From assembly GCF_038502225.1 (NCBI RefSeq), contig NC_091293.1, positions 15,811,865 to 15,875,864 on the forward strand: a DNA stretch of 64,000 nt, in the 5' to 3' direction. Made by a program: the position numbers and the translations under genes. Of this stretch, positions 1 to 12,378 are shown piece by piece (position 1 is the stretch's first letter; every line of letters begins with the position of its first letter). The DNA is from Cherax quadricarinatus. Taxonomy: Eukaryota; Arthropoda; Malacostraca; Decapoda; Parastacidae. A model generated the notes under the pieces. That model saw only the letters and a list, made by a program, of their open reading frames with translations, did no database searches and was not told the origin of the DNA.

Positions 1-3000
1 GTGTAAACTCCCTCTCCTTCACACAGTATAAACTCCCTCTCCTTCACACAGTGTAAACCCCCTCTCCTTCACACAGTGTAATCTCCGTCTCCTCCATACG
101 GAATAAACTCCCTCTCCTTGACACAGTCTGAGCTCCCTCTTCTTCACTTGGTGTAAACTTCCTCTCCTTAACACAGTGTAAGTTCCCTCTCCTTCACACA
201 ATGTATACTCCCTCTACTTCACATAGTGTAAACTCCCTCCCCTTCACACAGTGTAAAGTCCCTCCCCTTCACACAGTGTAAATTCCCTCCCCTTCACACA
301 GTGTAAACTCCCTCTCCTTCACACGGTGTAAATTCCTTTTCCACATAATGTAAATTCCCTTATCTCCACAGAGTGTAAACTCCCTCTCCTCCACACAGCG
401 TAAACTCCCTCTCCTATACACGGTGTAAACTCCTTCTCATCCGCACCGTGTAAACTCCCTCTCCTTCACACGTTGTAAACTCTCTCTTCTCGACATGGTG
501 CAAACTCCCCCTACTTCACAGTGTAAACTCCCTTTCCTCCACATGGTGTAAACTCCCTCTCCTCCACACAATGTAAACTCCCTTTCCTCCACATGGTGTA
601 AACTCCCTCTCCTCCACACATTGTAAACTTACTCTCATCCACAAGGCGTAAACTCCCTGTCCTCCACACAATGTAAACTACATCTCGTATACACGGTGTA
701 AACTCCCTCTCCTTCACACGATGTAAACTAACTCTCCTCCATACAGTGTAAACTCCTCCTTCTCACAGTCTAAACTCCATCTCCTTCACACAGTCTAAAC
801 TCCATCTCCTTCACACAGTCTAAACTCCATCTCCTTCACACAGTCTAAACTCCATCTCCTTCACACAGTGTAAACTCCATCTCCTTCACACAGTGTAAAC
901 TCCATCTCCTTCACACAGTCTAAACTCCATCTCCTTCTCACAGTCTAAACTCCATCTCCTTCACACAGTCTAAACTCCATCTCCTTCACACAGTCTAAAC
1001 TCCATCTCCTTCTCACAGTCTAAACTCCATCTCCTTCACACAGTCTAAACTCCATCTCCTTCACACAGTCTAAACTCCATCTCCTTCACACAGTCTAAAC
1101 TCCATCTCCTTCACACAGTCTAAACTCCATCTCCTTCACACAGTCTAAACTCCATCTCCTTCACACAGTCTAAACTCCATCTCCTTCACACAGTCTAAAC
1201 TCCATCTCCTTCACACAGTCTAAACTCCATCTCCTTCACACAGTCTAAACTCCATCTCCTTCACACAGTGTAAACTCCCTCTACTTCACATAGTGTAAAC
1301 TCCCTCTACTTCACATAGTGTAAACTCGCTCTCCTTCACACAGTGTAAATTCCCTCTCCACCACACGGTGAAAACTACCTTTCCTCCACATGGTGTAAAC
1401 TCCCTCTCCTCAACACAATGTAAACTCCCTTTCCTCCACACGGTGTAAACTCCCTCTCCTCCACACGGTGTAAACTCCCTCTCCTCCACACGGTGTAAAC
1501 TCCCTCTAGTCAACACAGTGTAAACTCTCTCTCCTTCAAATAGTGTAATATCCCTCTCCTACACACGGTGTAAACTCAGTCTCCCCCACATAATGAAAAT
1601 TCCCTTACCTCCACACAGTGTAAACTCAACCTCCTTCACATAGTGTAAACTCCATCTCCTCCACATAATGTAAATTCCCTTACCTCCACACAGTGTAAAC
1701 TCCCTCGCCTTCACACAGTGTAAACTCCCTCTCCTTCATACAGTGTAAACTCCCTCTCCTTCACACAGTGTAAATTCCCTCTCCTTCACACAGTGTAAAC
1801 TCCCTCTCCTTCACACAGTGTAAACTCCCTCCCCTTCACACGGTGTAAACTCCCTCTCCTCCACACAATGTAAAGTTATTCTCATCAACACAATGTAAAC
1901 TCCCTCTCCTCCACACGGTGTAAACTCCCTCTAATATACATGGTGTAACCCACTCTCGTCCGCACTTTGTAAACTCCGTTTCCTCAACACAATATAAACT
2001 CCCTCTCCTCCACACAATGTAAACTCACTTTCCTCCACACAGTGTAAACTCCCTCTCCTCCACACGGTGTAATCTCCTTTACTCTAAACGGTGTAAACTC
2101 TATCTCGTCCACACACTGTAAACTCCCTCTCCTTCACACGGTGTAAACTCTCTCTCCTTCACACAGTGTAAACTCTCCTTCACACAGTGCAAACTCCATA
2201 TCCTTCACACAGTGTAAACTCCCTCTCCTTCACACGGTGTAAACTCCCTCTCCTTCACACGGTGTAAACTCCCTCTCCTTCACACGGTGTAAACTTCCTC
2301 TCCTTCACACAGTGCAAACTCCATATCCTTCACACAGTGTAAACTCCCTCTCCTTCACACAGTGTAAACTTCCTCTACTTCACACAGTGTAAACTCCCTC
2401 TCCTTCACACAGTGTAAACTTCCTCTCTTTCACACAGTGTAAACTCCCTCTCCTTCACACAGTGTAAACTCCCTCTCCTTCACACGGTGTAAACTCCCTC
2501 TCCTTCACACAGTGTAACCTCCCTCTCCTTCACACGGTGTAAACTTCCTCTCCTTCACACAGTGTAAACTTCCTCTCCTTCACACAGTGCAAACTCCATA
2601 TCCTTCACACAGTGTAAACTCCCTCTCCTTCACACAGTGTAAACTTCCTCTCCTTCACACAGTGTAAACTCCCTCTCCTTCACACAGTGTAAACTTCCTC
2701 TCCTTCACACAGTGTAAACTCCCTCTCCTTCACACAGTGTAAACTCCCTCTCCTTCACACGGTATAAACTTCCTCTCCTTCACACAGTGTAAACTCCCTC
2801 TCCTTCACAATTAAAGCTCTCCTCACACAGTGCAAACTCCATATCCTTCACACAGTGTAAACTCCCTCTCCTTCACACAGTGTAAACTCCCTCTCCTTCA
2901 CACGGTATAAACTTCCTCTCCTTCACACAGTGTAAACTCCCTCTCCTTCACACAGTGTAAACTCCCTCTCCTTCACACGGTGTAAACTCCCTCTCCTTCA

Positions 3001-3020
3001 CACGGTGTAAACTCCCTCTC
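1..3020. repeat. 25-bp minisatellite array
   Basis: Tandem units of 25 bp run from the window start to about 3020, roughly 120 copies. Each unit holds the core gtgtaaactccctctcc followed by ttcacaca or a close variant. Variants differ by substitutions (cctcc for ccttc, cacgg for cacag) and a few short indels. The + strand is pyrimidine-rich. Short open frames inside it are translations of the repeat and carry no domain. The array starts outside the window, so its full length is unknown. Confidence 0.95.
765..1268. repeat. homogenised sub-block in the 25-bp array
   Basis: About 20 consecutive units share the diagnostic changes gtctaaactccatctcc (against gtgtaaactccctctcc in the rest of the array) and are almost identical to one another, while units on either side are diverged. 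This is what recent local amplification by unequal exchange or slippage would leave. Confidence 0.85.
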
Positions 3021-3135
3021 ATTAATTATGCTGGTAATTAAAAAACTGATCTCCACTTCAATATTCTTACTAAGTTAAAGTCTTTGTTATGTCGCTCGGT
3101 GTAACACTTCTTGCTGAGCCTTTGTAAGAGCAGAC

Positions 3136-6100
3136 CAAGAGGAGAGGTGGGAAGAGGAGAGGTGGAGGGAAGAGGAGAGGTGGGAAGAGGAGAGGTGGAG
3201 GGAAGAGGAGAGGTGGAGGGAAGAGGAGAGGTGGGAAGAGGAGAGGTGGAGGGAAGAGGAGAGGTGGAGGAGAGGAGGAAGAGGAGAGGTGGGAGGGAAG
3301 AGGAGAGGTGGAGAAGAGGAGAGGTGGGAAGAGGAGAGGGTGGAGGAGGAAGAGGAGGAGGTGGGAAGAGGAGAGGTGGAGGAAGAGACAGGGTGGAGGA
3401 AGAGGAGAGGTGGAAGGAAGAATAGAGGTGGAGGGAGAGAGGTGGAGAGGAAGGAGGGGGAGGAGGAGGAGGTAGAGGAGAGAGAGTTTAGAGGGAAGAG
3501 AAGAGTTTGAGAAGAGAAGAGGTTGAGGGAAGAAGAGGGAGAAGGAGAGGAGGGAGAGAAGAGGTGGAGGAAGAGAAGAGTGGAGGGAAGAGGAGGAGAG
3601 GGAAGGAGGGAAGGAGAGGCGGAGGGAAGAGAAGAGGTGGAGGGAAGAGAGAGGTGGAGGAAGAGGAGAGGTGGAGGGAAGAGGAGAGGTGGAGGAGAGG
3701 AGAGGTGGGAGGAAGAGGAGAGGCGGAGGGAAGAGGAGAGGCGGAGGGAAGAGGAGAGGAGGAGAAGGAGGAGGAGGAGGAGGAGGAGAAGAGGAGGTGG
3801 AGGGAAGAGGAGAGGTGGGAGGGAAGAGGGAGAGGTGGAGGGAAGAGGAGAGGTGGAGGAAGAGAAGAGTGGAGGGGAAGAGGAGAGGAGGAGGAGGAGG
3901 AGGAGGAGGGAGAGGAGGAGGAAGGAGGAGAGGAGAGGTGGAGAGGGAGAGAGGTGGAGGAGAGGAGAGGTGGAGGAAGAGGAGGAGGAGGAGGGAGGAG
4001 AGGTGGAGGAAGAGGAGAGGTGGAAGGGAAGAGAGGTGGAGGAGAAGAGGAGAGGTGGAGGGAAGAGGAGAGGTGGAGGAAGAGGAGAGGATGGAAGGAG
4101 AAGAAGGTGGAGGGAAGAGGAGGTGGAGGAAGAGGAGAGGTGGAGGGAAGAGAAGGAGGTAGAGGGAAGAGAGAGGAGTGGAGGAGAGGAGGTGGAGGGA
4201 AGAGGAGAGGTGGAGGGAAGAGGAGAGGTGGAGAAGGAGGAGAGGAGGAAGAGGTGGAATAGAGAGGAGAGGTGGAGGGGAGAGGAGATGGAGGAGGGAG
4301 GAGGAGGTGGAGGGAAGAGGAGGAGGTGGAGGGAAGAGGAGAGGAGTGGAAGGAGGAGGAGGAGAGGGGAAGAGGGAGAGGAGAAGAGAGAGGTGGAGGA
4401 GAGGAGAGGAGAAGAGGAGAGGTGGAGGGAAGAGGAGAGGTGGAAGGGAAGAGAGAGGTGGAGGAAGAGAGAGGTGGAGAAGGAGGAGGTGGAGGAGAGG
4501 AGAGGAAGAGGAAGGAGGAGAGGAGGAGGAGGAGGAGAGTGGTGGAGGGGAGAGAGGAGGAGGGAGAGGAGAGGTGGAGGGGAAGAGGAGAGGTGGAGGG
4601 AAGAGGAGAGGAGGAAGGTGAGGAGGAGAGAGGAAGAGAGAGGTGGAGGGAAGAGGAGAGGTGGAGGGAAGAGGAGGTGGAGGAGAGAGGAAGAGGTGGG
4701 AGGGAAGAGGAGATGGGAGGGAGAGAGGTGGAGGAAGAGGAGAGGTGGAGGAAGAGGAAGAGGAGGAGGGAAGAGGAGGCAGGAGGAAGGGAGAGGAGAG
4801 GTGGGAGGAAGAGAGAGGAGGGAAGGAGGGAGGAGGTGGAGGAGAGGAGGAGGTGGGAGGGAAGAGGAGGTGGAGGGAAGAGGAAAGGTGGAGGGAAGAG
4901 GAGAGGTGGAGGGAAGAGGAGAGGTGGAGGGAAGAGGAGAGGAATGGAGGGAAGAGGAGAGGTGGAGAGGAAGAGGAGAGGTGGAGGAAGAGGAGAGGTG
5001 GAGGGAAGAGAGAGGTGGAGGAGGGGAAGAGGAGAGGTGGGAGGGAAGAGAAGAGGTGGAGGAAGAGGGGAGAGGTGGAGGAAGAGGAGAGAGGGTGGAG
5101 GGAAGAGAGGAAGGAGTGGAGGGAAGAGGTGGAGGGAGGATGGAGGAGGAAGGAGGAGGTGGAGGAAGAGGGAGAGGTGGAGGGGAGAGAGGAGGTGGAG
5201 GGGAAGAGGAGGAGGAGGAGGGAGAGGAGGTGGAGGGAAGAGAGGTGGAGGGAAGAGGAGGGTGGAGGAAGAGGAGGAGAGGTGGAGGGAGAGGAGAGGT
5301 GGAGGAAGAGGAGGGGAGAGGAGGGAGGAGGAGGAGAGGAGGGTGGAGGGAAGAGGTGGAGGGAGAGGAGAGGTGGGAGGAGAGGAGGTGGAGGGAAGAG
5401 AAGAGGTGGAGGGAAGAGAGGAGGTGGAGGAAGAGGAGGAGGAGGGAAGGAGAAGAGAGGGTGGAGAGAGAGGTGGAGGGAAGAGGAGAGGTGGGAGAGA
5501 GAGGTGGAGGGAAGAGAAGAGGTGGAGGGAAGAGGAGGTGGAGAGGAAGAGGAGGAGGAGGAGGGAGGAAGGAAGAGGAGAGGTGGGAGGGGAGAAGAGG
5601 TGGAGGGAAGAGGAGAGGGAGGAAGAGGAGGGAGGTGGAGGGAAGAGAGAGGAGGAGAGGAGGAGAGGTGGGAGGGAAGAGGAGGAGGTGGAGGGAAGAG
5701 GAGAGGAGGGAAGAGAGAGGTGGAGGGAGAGAGGTGGAGGGGAGAGGAGAGGAGGGAAGAGGAGAGGTGGAGGGAAGAGGAAAGGAGGGAGGTGGAGGAG
5801 AGGGAGAGGAGAGGTGGGGAGGGAAGAGGAGAGGTGGAGGGAAGAGGAGAGGTGGAGGAAGAGGAGGTGGAGGTGAGGGAAGAGGAGGAGGGAAGAGAAG
5901 AGGAGGAGGGAGAGGAGAGGGTGGAGGAGGAGAGGAGGTGGGAAGAGAAGAGGTGGAGGGAGGAGGAGGAGGAGGGAGAGAGGAGGTGGAGGGAAGAGGA
6001 GGTGGAGGGGAAGAGGAGAGGTGGAGGAAGAGGAGAGGTGGAGGAGAGGAGAGGTGGAGGAGGGGAGAGGAGAGGTGGAGGGGAGAGGAGAGGAGTGGAG

Positions 6101-7070
6101 GGGAGAGGTGGAGGGAGAGAGGAGAGGTGGAGGGAAGAGGAGAGGTGGAGGGAAGAGGAGGTGAGGAGGAAGAGGAGAGGTGGAGGGAAGAGGAGGTGGA
6201 GGGAAGAGGAGAGGTGGAGGGAAGAGAGGAGGAGGAGGAAGAGGAGAGGTGGAGGAAGAGAGAGGTGGAGGGAGAGATGGAGGGAAGAGGAGAGGTGGAG
6301 GGAGGGAGAGAGGTGGAGGGGAAGAGGAGAGGAGGGTGGAGGGGAAGAGAGGAAGAGAAGAGGAAGAGGGAGAGTGGAGGGAAGAGAGAGGAGGTGGGAG
6401 AGAGGAGGTGGAGGAAGAGAGAGGTGGAGGGAAGAGGAGAGGTGGAGGGAGAGAGAGGGAGGAGGAAGAGGAGTGGAGGGAAGAGGAGGAGGAGGAGGAA
6501 GAGGAGAGGAAGAGGAGAGGTGGAGAAGAAGAGAGAGGTGGAGGGAAGAGAGTAGGGAGGAGGGAGAGAGGAGGAGGAAGGAGGAGAGGTGGAGGAGGAG
6601 GAAGGAGAGAGGGAGGGGTGAGGGGAAGAGGTGGAGGGAAGAGGAGAGGTGGAGAGGGAAGAGGATAGGCAGGAGGGAAGAGAAGAGGTGGAGGGAAGAG
6701 AGAGGTGGAGGGAAGAGGAGAGGTGGGAGGGAAGAGGAGAGGTGGAGGGAAGAGGAGGAATTGGAGGGGAGAGAGGTGGAGGAAGAGGGAGGCGGAGAGA
6801 AGAGAGAGGAGAGGTGGAGGGAGAGAGAGGAGGAGAAGAGGTGGAGGGAAGAGGAGGAGGTGGAGGGAAGAGGAGAGGTGGAGGGGAAGAGGAGAGGTGG
6901 AGAGAGAGAGGAGGAGGAGGAGAGAGAGGTGGAGGAAGAGGAGAGGTGGAGGGAAGAGGAAGGTGGAGGGAAGAGGAGGAGGTGAGAGAGGAGAGGTGAG
7001 GAAGTGAGGAGAGGAGAGGAGGGAAGGAGAGGAGGGAGAGAGGTGGAGGGAGGAGAGGAGAGGAGAGAGA
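3136..7070. repeat. irregular half of the 18-bp purine minisatellite
   Basis: Nearly pure A/G on the + strand, built from ggtggagggaagaggaga (18 bp) and shortened or lengthened derivatives such as ggtggaggaagaggaga. The period changes from unit to unit through one-base and few-base indels, unlike the regular half that follows. Very long open frames exist on both strands, but they are by-products of A/G-only sequence, which gives few stops in any frame. I assign no gene here. Confidence 0.93.
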
Positions 7071-8413
7071 GAGGTGGAGGGAAGAGGAGAGGTGGAGGGA
7101 AGAGAGAGGTGGAGGGAGAGGAGAGGAGGAGGGAGGTGGAGGGAAGAGGAGAGGTGGAGGGAAGAGGAGAGGTGGAGGGAGAGAGGAGAGAGGTGGAGGG
7201 AAGAGGAGAGGTGGAGGGAAGAGGAGAGGTGGAGGGAAGAGGAGAGGTGGAGGGAAGAGGAGAGGTGGAGGTGGAGGGAAGAGGAGAGGCGGAGGGAAGA
7301 GGAGAGGTGGAGGGAAGAGGAGAGGTGGAGGGAAGAGGAGAGGTGGAGGGAAGAGGAGAGGTGGAGGGAAGAGGAGAGGTGAAGGGAAGAGGAGAGGTGG
7401 AGGGAAGAGGAGAGGTGGAGGGAAGAGGAGAGGTGGAGGGAAGAGGAGAGGTGGAGGGAAGAGGAGAGGTGGAGGGAAGAGGAGAGGTGGAGGGAAGAGG
7501 AGAGGTGGAGGGAAGAGGAGAGGTGGAGGGAAGAGGAGAGGTGGAGGGAAGAGGAGAGGTGGAGGGGAGAGGAGAGGTGGAGGGGAGAGGAGAGGTGGAG
7601 GGAAGAGGAAAGGTGGAGGGAAGAGGAGAGGTGGAGGGAAGAGGAGAGGTGAAGGGAAGAGGAGAGGTGGAGGGAAGAGGAGAGGTGGAGGGAAGAGGAG
7701 AGGTGGAGGGAAGAGGAGAGGTGGAGGGAAGAGAAGAGGTGGAAGAGGAGAGGTGGAGGGAAGAGGAGAGGTGAAGGGAAGAGGAGAGGTGGAGGGAAGA
7801 GGAGAGGTGGAGGGAAGAGGAGAGGTGGAGGGAAGAGGAGAGGTGGAGGGAAGAGAAGAGGTGGAGGGAAGAGGAGAGGTGGAGGGAAGAGGAGAGGTGG
7901 AGGGAAGAGGAGAGGTGGAGGGAAGAGAAGAGGTGGAGGGAAGAGGAGAGGTGGAGGGAAGAGGAGAGGTGGAGGGAAGAGGAGAGGTGGAGGGAAGAGG
8001 AGAGGTGGAGGGAAGGGAAGAGGTAGAGGGAAGAGGAGAGGTGGAGAGAAGAGTAGAGGTGGAGGGAAGAGGAGAGGTGGAGGGAAGAGGAGAGGTGGAG
8101 GGAAGAGGAGAGGTGGAGGGAAGAGAAGAGGTGGAGGGAAGAGAAGAGGTGGAGGGAAGAGGAGAGGTGGAGGGAAGAGGATAGGCGGAGGGAAGAGAAG
8201 AGGTGGAGGGAAGAGAAGAGGTGGAGGGAAGAGGAGAGGTGGAGGGAAGAGGAGAGGTGGAGGGAAGAGGAGAGGTGGAGGGGAGAGGAGAGGTGGAGGG
8301 AAGAGGAGAGGTGGAGTAAAGAGGAGAGGTGGAGGGAAGAGGAGAGGCGGAGGGAAGAGAAGAGGTGGAGGGAAGAGAAGAGGTGGAGGGAAGAGGAGAG
8401 GTGGAGGGAAGAG
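7071..8413. repeat. regular half of the 18-bp purine minisatellite
   Basis: About 74 units of ggtggagggaagaggaga with a strict 18-bp period and few substitutions (gaagaga, ggggaga, gtgaagg variants). Because 18 is divisible by 3, any frame translates to a hexapeptide repeat such as EGRGEV. The last unit ends in gggaagag at 8413, where an LTR-type insertion begins. The array resumes in phase at 13356. Confidence 0.95.
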
Positions 8414-8504
8414 TGTCATGTAGGGGGGGTGTTCAGTGGTCAGTCGTCACGTGAGGTCACAGACCCTGAGCTGCTTTGGGGATTAGCGTGGACAGTTACT
8501 AAGC

Positions 8505-9430
8505 ATGGCTTGCTTCTGCAGTGTTTTAAAAATTGAGGTTGGAGAGTTGAAGGAGGGGGTCTTCTCCAGGAGGAGATTAGGAGGCTGAAGGTCCACCTCA
8601 ATGGGTCTGGGAGAGAGTGTGAGGTGGCTGGAGTTGTGGGGAATGAGGCTTCTAGCATTGAGGTGCAGTCTGTCTCTCGCTCTGAGGAGGCTGTAGGTGG
8701 GGAGATATCAACGGCTACCAGCAGTGAGGTGCAGTCCAGCACCTGCTGTAAGTGGCGAGTGGTAACCAGTAATGGGAGGAGAACCAGAATAAGGAAAGTT
8801 AAGAGTGAAGATCTGAAGGTAGGAAATCGCTTCTCTGTTCTTCAGGATGAATGTACTTCAGTGGCCAGTGAAGGTAAGGGTACTACTGCCCCTGCTAACA
8901 GAGGTAAACGCATTCTTGTGGTTGGTGACTCTCAGGTAAGATATATTGACCGTGCTTTTTGTAATAGGAATAAGAAGATGAGAGATAGAGTGTGCTTCCC
9001 TGGAGCTGGTGTTGGGGACATAGTTAACAGGCTGGATAATATCATGTCAGGTAATGGGAACAAGCCCATTATTTGTCTCAGTGCTGGTGGAAATGATATT
9101 GGGAAGGGTAGGAGAGAAGAGCTGCTAGGTAAGTACAGGTCAGCTATAGATTTCATTAAGTCTAAGGAAGGGGTCCCAATCATATGTAGCATCTTGCCTA
9201 GAAGGGGAGTAGGAAATGAATGGTTGTCTAGGGCAATTGGTGTAAATTGCTGGCTAGACAGATACTGCAAGGAACTTGCAATCCCATTCATTGACAACTG
9301 GAACAACTTTTATGGCAAGCATGATATGTATGCAAGGGATGGGGTACATCTCTCTGGGGCTGGGGTGGTAGCACTTGCAAACTCAATTGAGAAGGCCATT
9401 GGTGAAATGCCTATGATTTTAAACTGGTAG
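8505..9430 (+). pseudogene. CR1-1 ORF1 with SGNH/GDSL esterase-like domain
   Basis: An ATG at 8505 opens a short Lys/Glu-rich stretch (LKIEVGELKEG, possibly coiled coil). A one-base shift near 8565-8580 moves the reading to the frame that then runs open to the stop at 9430. The C-terminal half has the hydrolase blocks in order: ILVVGDSQVRY (GDS, nucleophile Ser), SAGGNDIG (block III Asn) and YARDGVHLSG (Asp and His of the triad). CR1 ORF1 proteins are known to carry such esterase-like domains and are thought to help RNA binding or membrane or particle association during retrotransposition. All three catalytic positions look intact here; only the N-terminal frameshift breaks it. Another SGNH protein is unlikely, given ORF2 directly downstream. 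Confidence 0.8.
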
Positions 9431-9449
9431 AAGATAGAGGTATGGGTGT

Positions 9450-12378
9450 GTGTGTGGGAAACAAGCAGGTTGCAACACTAGGGTTGGAAACAGTAAATGT
9501 ATAAAAGGCATTCAGCATGAAGTTATAAATAAAGACAATAGATCAGGTCAGCAAACAAAGGGGGACAGCAGAGGACAGCAAGGGACTAGCTCCCTTAAGG
9601 TTTACTATACTAATAGCAGGAGTGTAAGAAATAAGATAGATGAGCTAAGATTAATTGCAAGTGCAGGAAACATAGATATTATTGCTATAACAGAGACCTG
9701 GCTCAATCTGAAAGATAGAGAGATGCCCTCTGAATGTCACATACAAGGCTATAAATTATTCCACACTGACAGGGTCAACAGGAAGGGTGGTGGAGTAGCG
9801 ATGTATGTCAGAGACAATTTAAATTGTTTTGTTAGACAAGATATAAAAGTAGAAGCGTTAGCCACTGAATCTGTTTGGTTACAGCTTCTCGAGGGCCGAT
9901 AAAAACTAATTTTGGGTGTGATTTACAGGGCCCCAAATCTTGATAGGGAGTGCAGTAAACTTCTATGGGACGAAATTCGTAAGGCATCTACATACGAAAA
10001 AGTTGTGGTAATGGGAGATTTCAACTATAGACAGATTGACTGGAGCAATTTGACAGGAAATTTAGAGTCAAGTGACTTTCTTGATACGATCCAGGATTGT
10101 TTTTTAAAACAGTTTGTGACAGAGCCAACTAGGGGAAATAACCTCCTTGACTTGGTTCTTGCCAGTAGGGAAACACTAATTAATAATCTTGAGGTTAATG
10201 ATGAGCTTGGGGAAAGTGATCACAAATCTCTCAGTTTTAATATATCATGGAATTCCCCTAATAATGGCAATCAAGTCTCCGTCCCTGACTTTCGCTTGGC
10301 TGATTTCATAGGACTGAAAAATTACTTAGGTGGGCTGAACTGGAATGACCTGACTAAGGGTCAGGTAGGTGGTGATGGTTGCCGATATGACGCTTTCCAG
10401 GGCATAGTTCTAGCTGCTCAGTCAAATTATGTTCCAAATAGGGAAATCAGATCAAACAAAAATGATCCTAAATGGATGAACAATAGATTAAAATATCTGA
10501 TTGGTCAAAAGAGAGGCATATATAGGCAAATCAAAATAGGAGAGGGGCAATTAAGAAATCGATATATTCAGTTAAAGAGAGAAATAAAAAAGGGAATTAG
10601 GAAAGCAAAAAGAGATTATGAGGTTAAAGTTGCAAGAGAATCGAAGACTAACCCAAAAGGATTCTTTCAGGTATACAGAAGTAAGATCAGGGACAAGACA
10701 GGCCCACTCAAAAGTTCCTCGAGTCAGCTCACTGACAGTGATAAGGAAATGTGTAGAATTTTTAACATATATTTCCTCTCAGTTTTTACACAGGAGGATA
10801 CCAGCGATATTCCGGAAATGATAAATTATGTAGAACAGGACGATAATAAACTGTGCACGATTAGGGTCACAAGTGACATGGTCCTTAGGCAAATAGATAA
10901 ATTAAAACCTAACAAATCCCCAGGCCCTGATGAACTGTATGCAAGGGTTCTAAAGGAATGTAAAGAGGAGCTTAGCAAACCTTTGGCTAATCTTTTCAAC
11001 ATATCACTACAAACTGGCATGGTGCCAGATAAGTGGAAAATGGCAAATGTGATACCTATTTTCAAAGCAGGTGACAGGTCCTTAGCTTCGAACTATAGAC
11101 CAGTAAGCCTAACCTCCATAGTGGGAAAATTTATGGAATCAATAATTGCCGAGGCAGTTCGTAGCCACCTTGAAAAGCATAAATTAATCAACGAATCTCA
11201 GCATGGTTTTACAAAGGGACGTTCCTGCCTTACGAATTTATTAACTTTTTTCACTAAGGTATTTGAGGAGGTAGATCATGGTAATGAATATGATATTGTG
11301 TATATGGACTTCAGTAAGGCTTTTGGCAGGGTCCCACATCAGAGACTATTGAGGAAAATTAAGGCACATGGAATAGGAGGAGAATTTTTTTCCTGGATAG
11401 AGGCATGGTTGACAAATAGGCAGGAGAGAGTTTGCATAAATGGGGAGAAATCAGAGTGGGGAAGCGTCACGAGCGGTGTTCCACAGGGGTCAGTGTTGGG
11501 CCCCCTGCTGTTCACAATCTACATAAACGACATGGATGAGGGCATAAAGAGCGACATCGGCAAGTTTGCCGATGACACCAAAATAGGCCGTCGAATTCAT
11601 TCTGACGAGGACATTAGAGCACTCCAGGAAGATTTGAATAGACTGATGCAGTGGTCGGAGAAGTGGCAGATGCAGTTTAATTAATATAGACAAATGCAAA
11701 GTTCTAAATGTTGGACAGGACAATAACCATGCCACATATAAACTAAATAATGTAGATCTTAATATTACGGATTGCGAAAAAGATTTAGGAGTTCTGGTTA
11801 GCAGTAATCTGAAACCAAGACAACAGTGCATAAGTGTTCGCAATAAAGCTATTAAAATCCTTGGCTTCATATCAAGAAGCATAAATAATAGGAGTCCTCA
11901 GGTTGTTCTTCAACTCTATACATCCTTGGTTAGGCCTCATTTAGATTATGCTGCACAGTTTTGGTCACCGTATTACAGAATGGATATAAATGCTCTGGAA
12001 AATGTACAAAGGAGGATGACAAAGTTGATCCCATGTATCAGAAACCTTCCCTATGAGGATAGACTAAGGGCCCTGAATCTGCACTCTCTAGAAAGACGTA
12101 GAATTAGGGATGATATGATTGAGGTGTATAAATGGAAGACAGGAATAAATAAAGGGGATGTAAATAGTGTGCTGAAAATATCTAGCCTAAATAGGACTCG
12201 CAGCAATGGTTTCAAGTTGGAAAAATTCAGATTCAGGAAGGATATAGGAAAGTACTGGTTTGGTAACAGAGTTGTGGATGAGTGGAACAAACTCCCAAGT
12301 ACAGTTATAGAGGCCAGAACGTTGTGTAGTTTTAAAAATAGGTTGGATAAATACATGAGTGGATGTGGGTGGGTGTGA
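9450..12378 (+). pseudogene. CR1-1 ORF2: EEP endonuclease and reverse transcriptase
   Basis: The N-terminal part is an EEP/APE-type endonuclease: YTNSRSVRNK, ITETWL (catalytic Glu), GVIYRAPN, MGDFNYRQIDW and GESDHKSL (SDH). A TAA at 9900-9902 interrupts it in frame. The RT follows with KSPGPDELYARV, NYRPVSLTS, QHGFTKGRSC, YMDFSKAF (motif A Asp), GVPQGSVLGPLLF and KFADDTK (motif C). At about 11680-11690 the sequence tttaattaatatag has four extra bases compared with tttaatatag in CR1-2, shifting the frame. The C-terminal domain continues to 12378 (LVRPHLDYAAQFW, LERRRIRDDMIEVYKW, GNRVVDEWNKLPS). In motif A a Gly follows SKAF where CR1-2 has Asp. One nonsense change and one 4-bp insertion make it a pseudogene. 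Confidence 0.9.

Noticed and set aside
1..3020. CRISPR-like direct repeats
   Set aside because: The units are contiguous tandem copies with no unique spacers, and the rest of the window is eukaryotic transposon DNA.
3488..8419. A 1643-codon minus-strand frame rich in Pro, Ser and Leu
   Set aside because: It lies wholly in A/G-only satellite DNA; the complement is C/T-only, which cannot encode any stop codon. Long frames are automatic and there is no domain or non-repeat flank.
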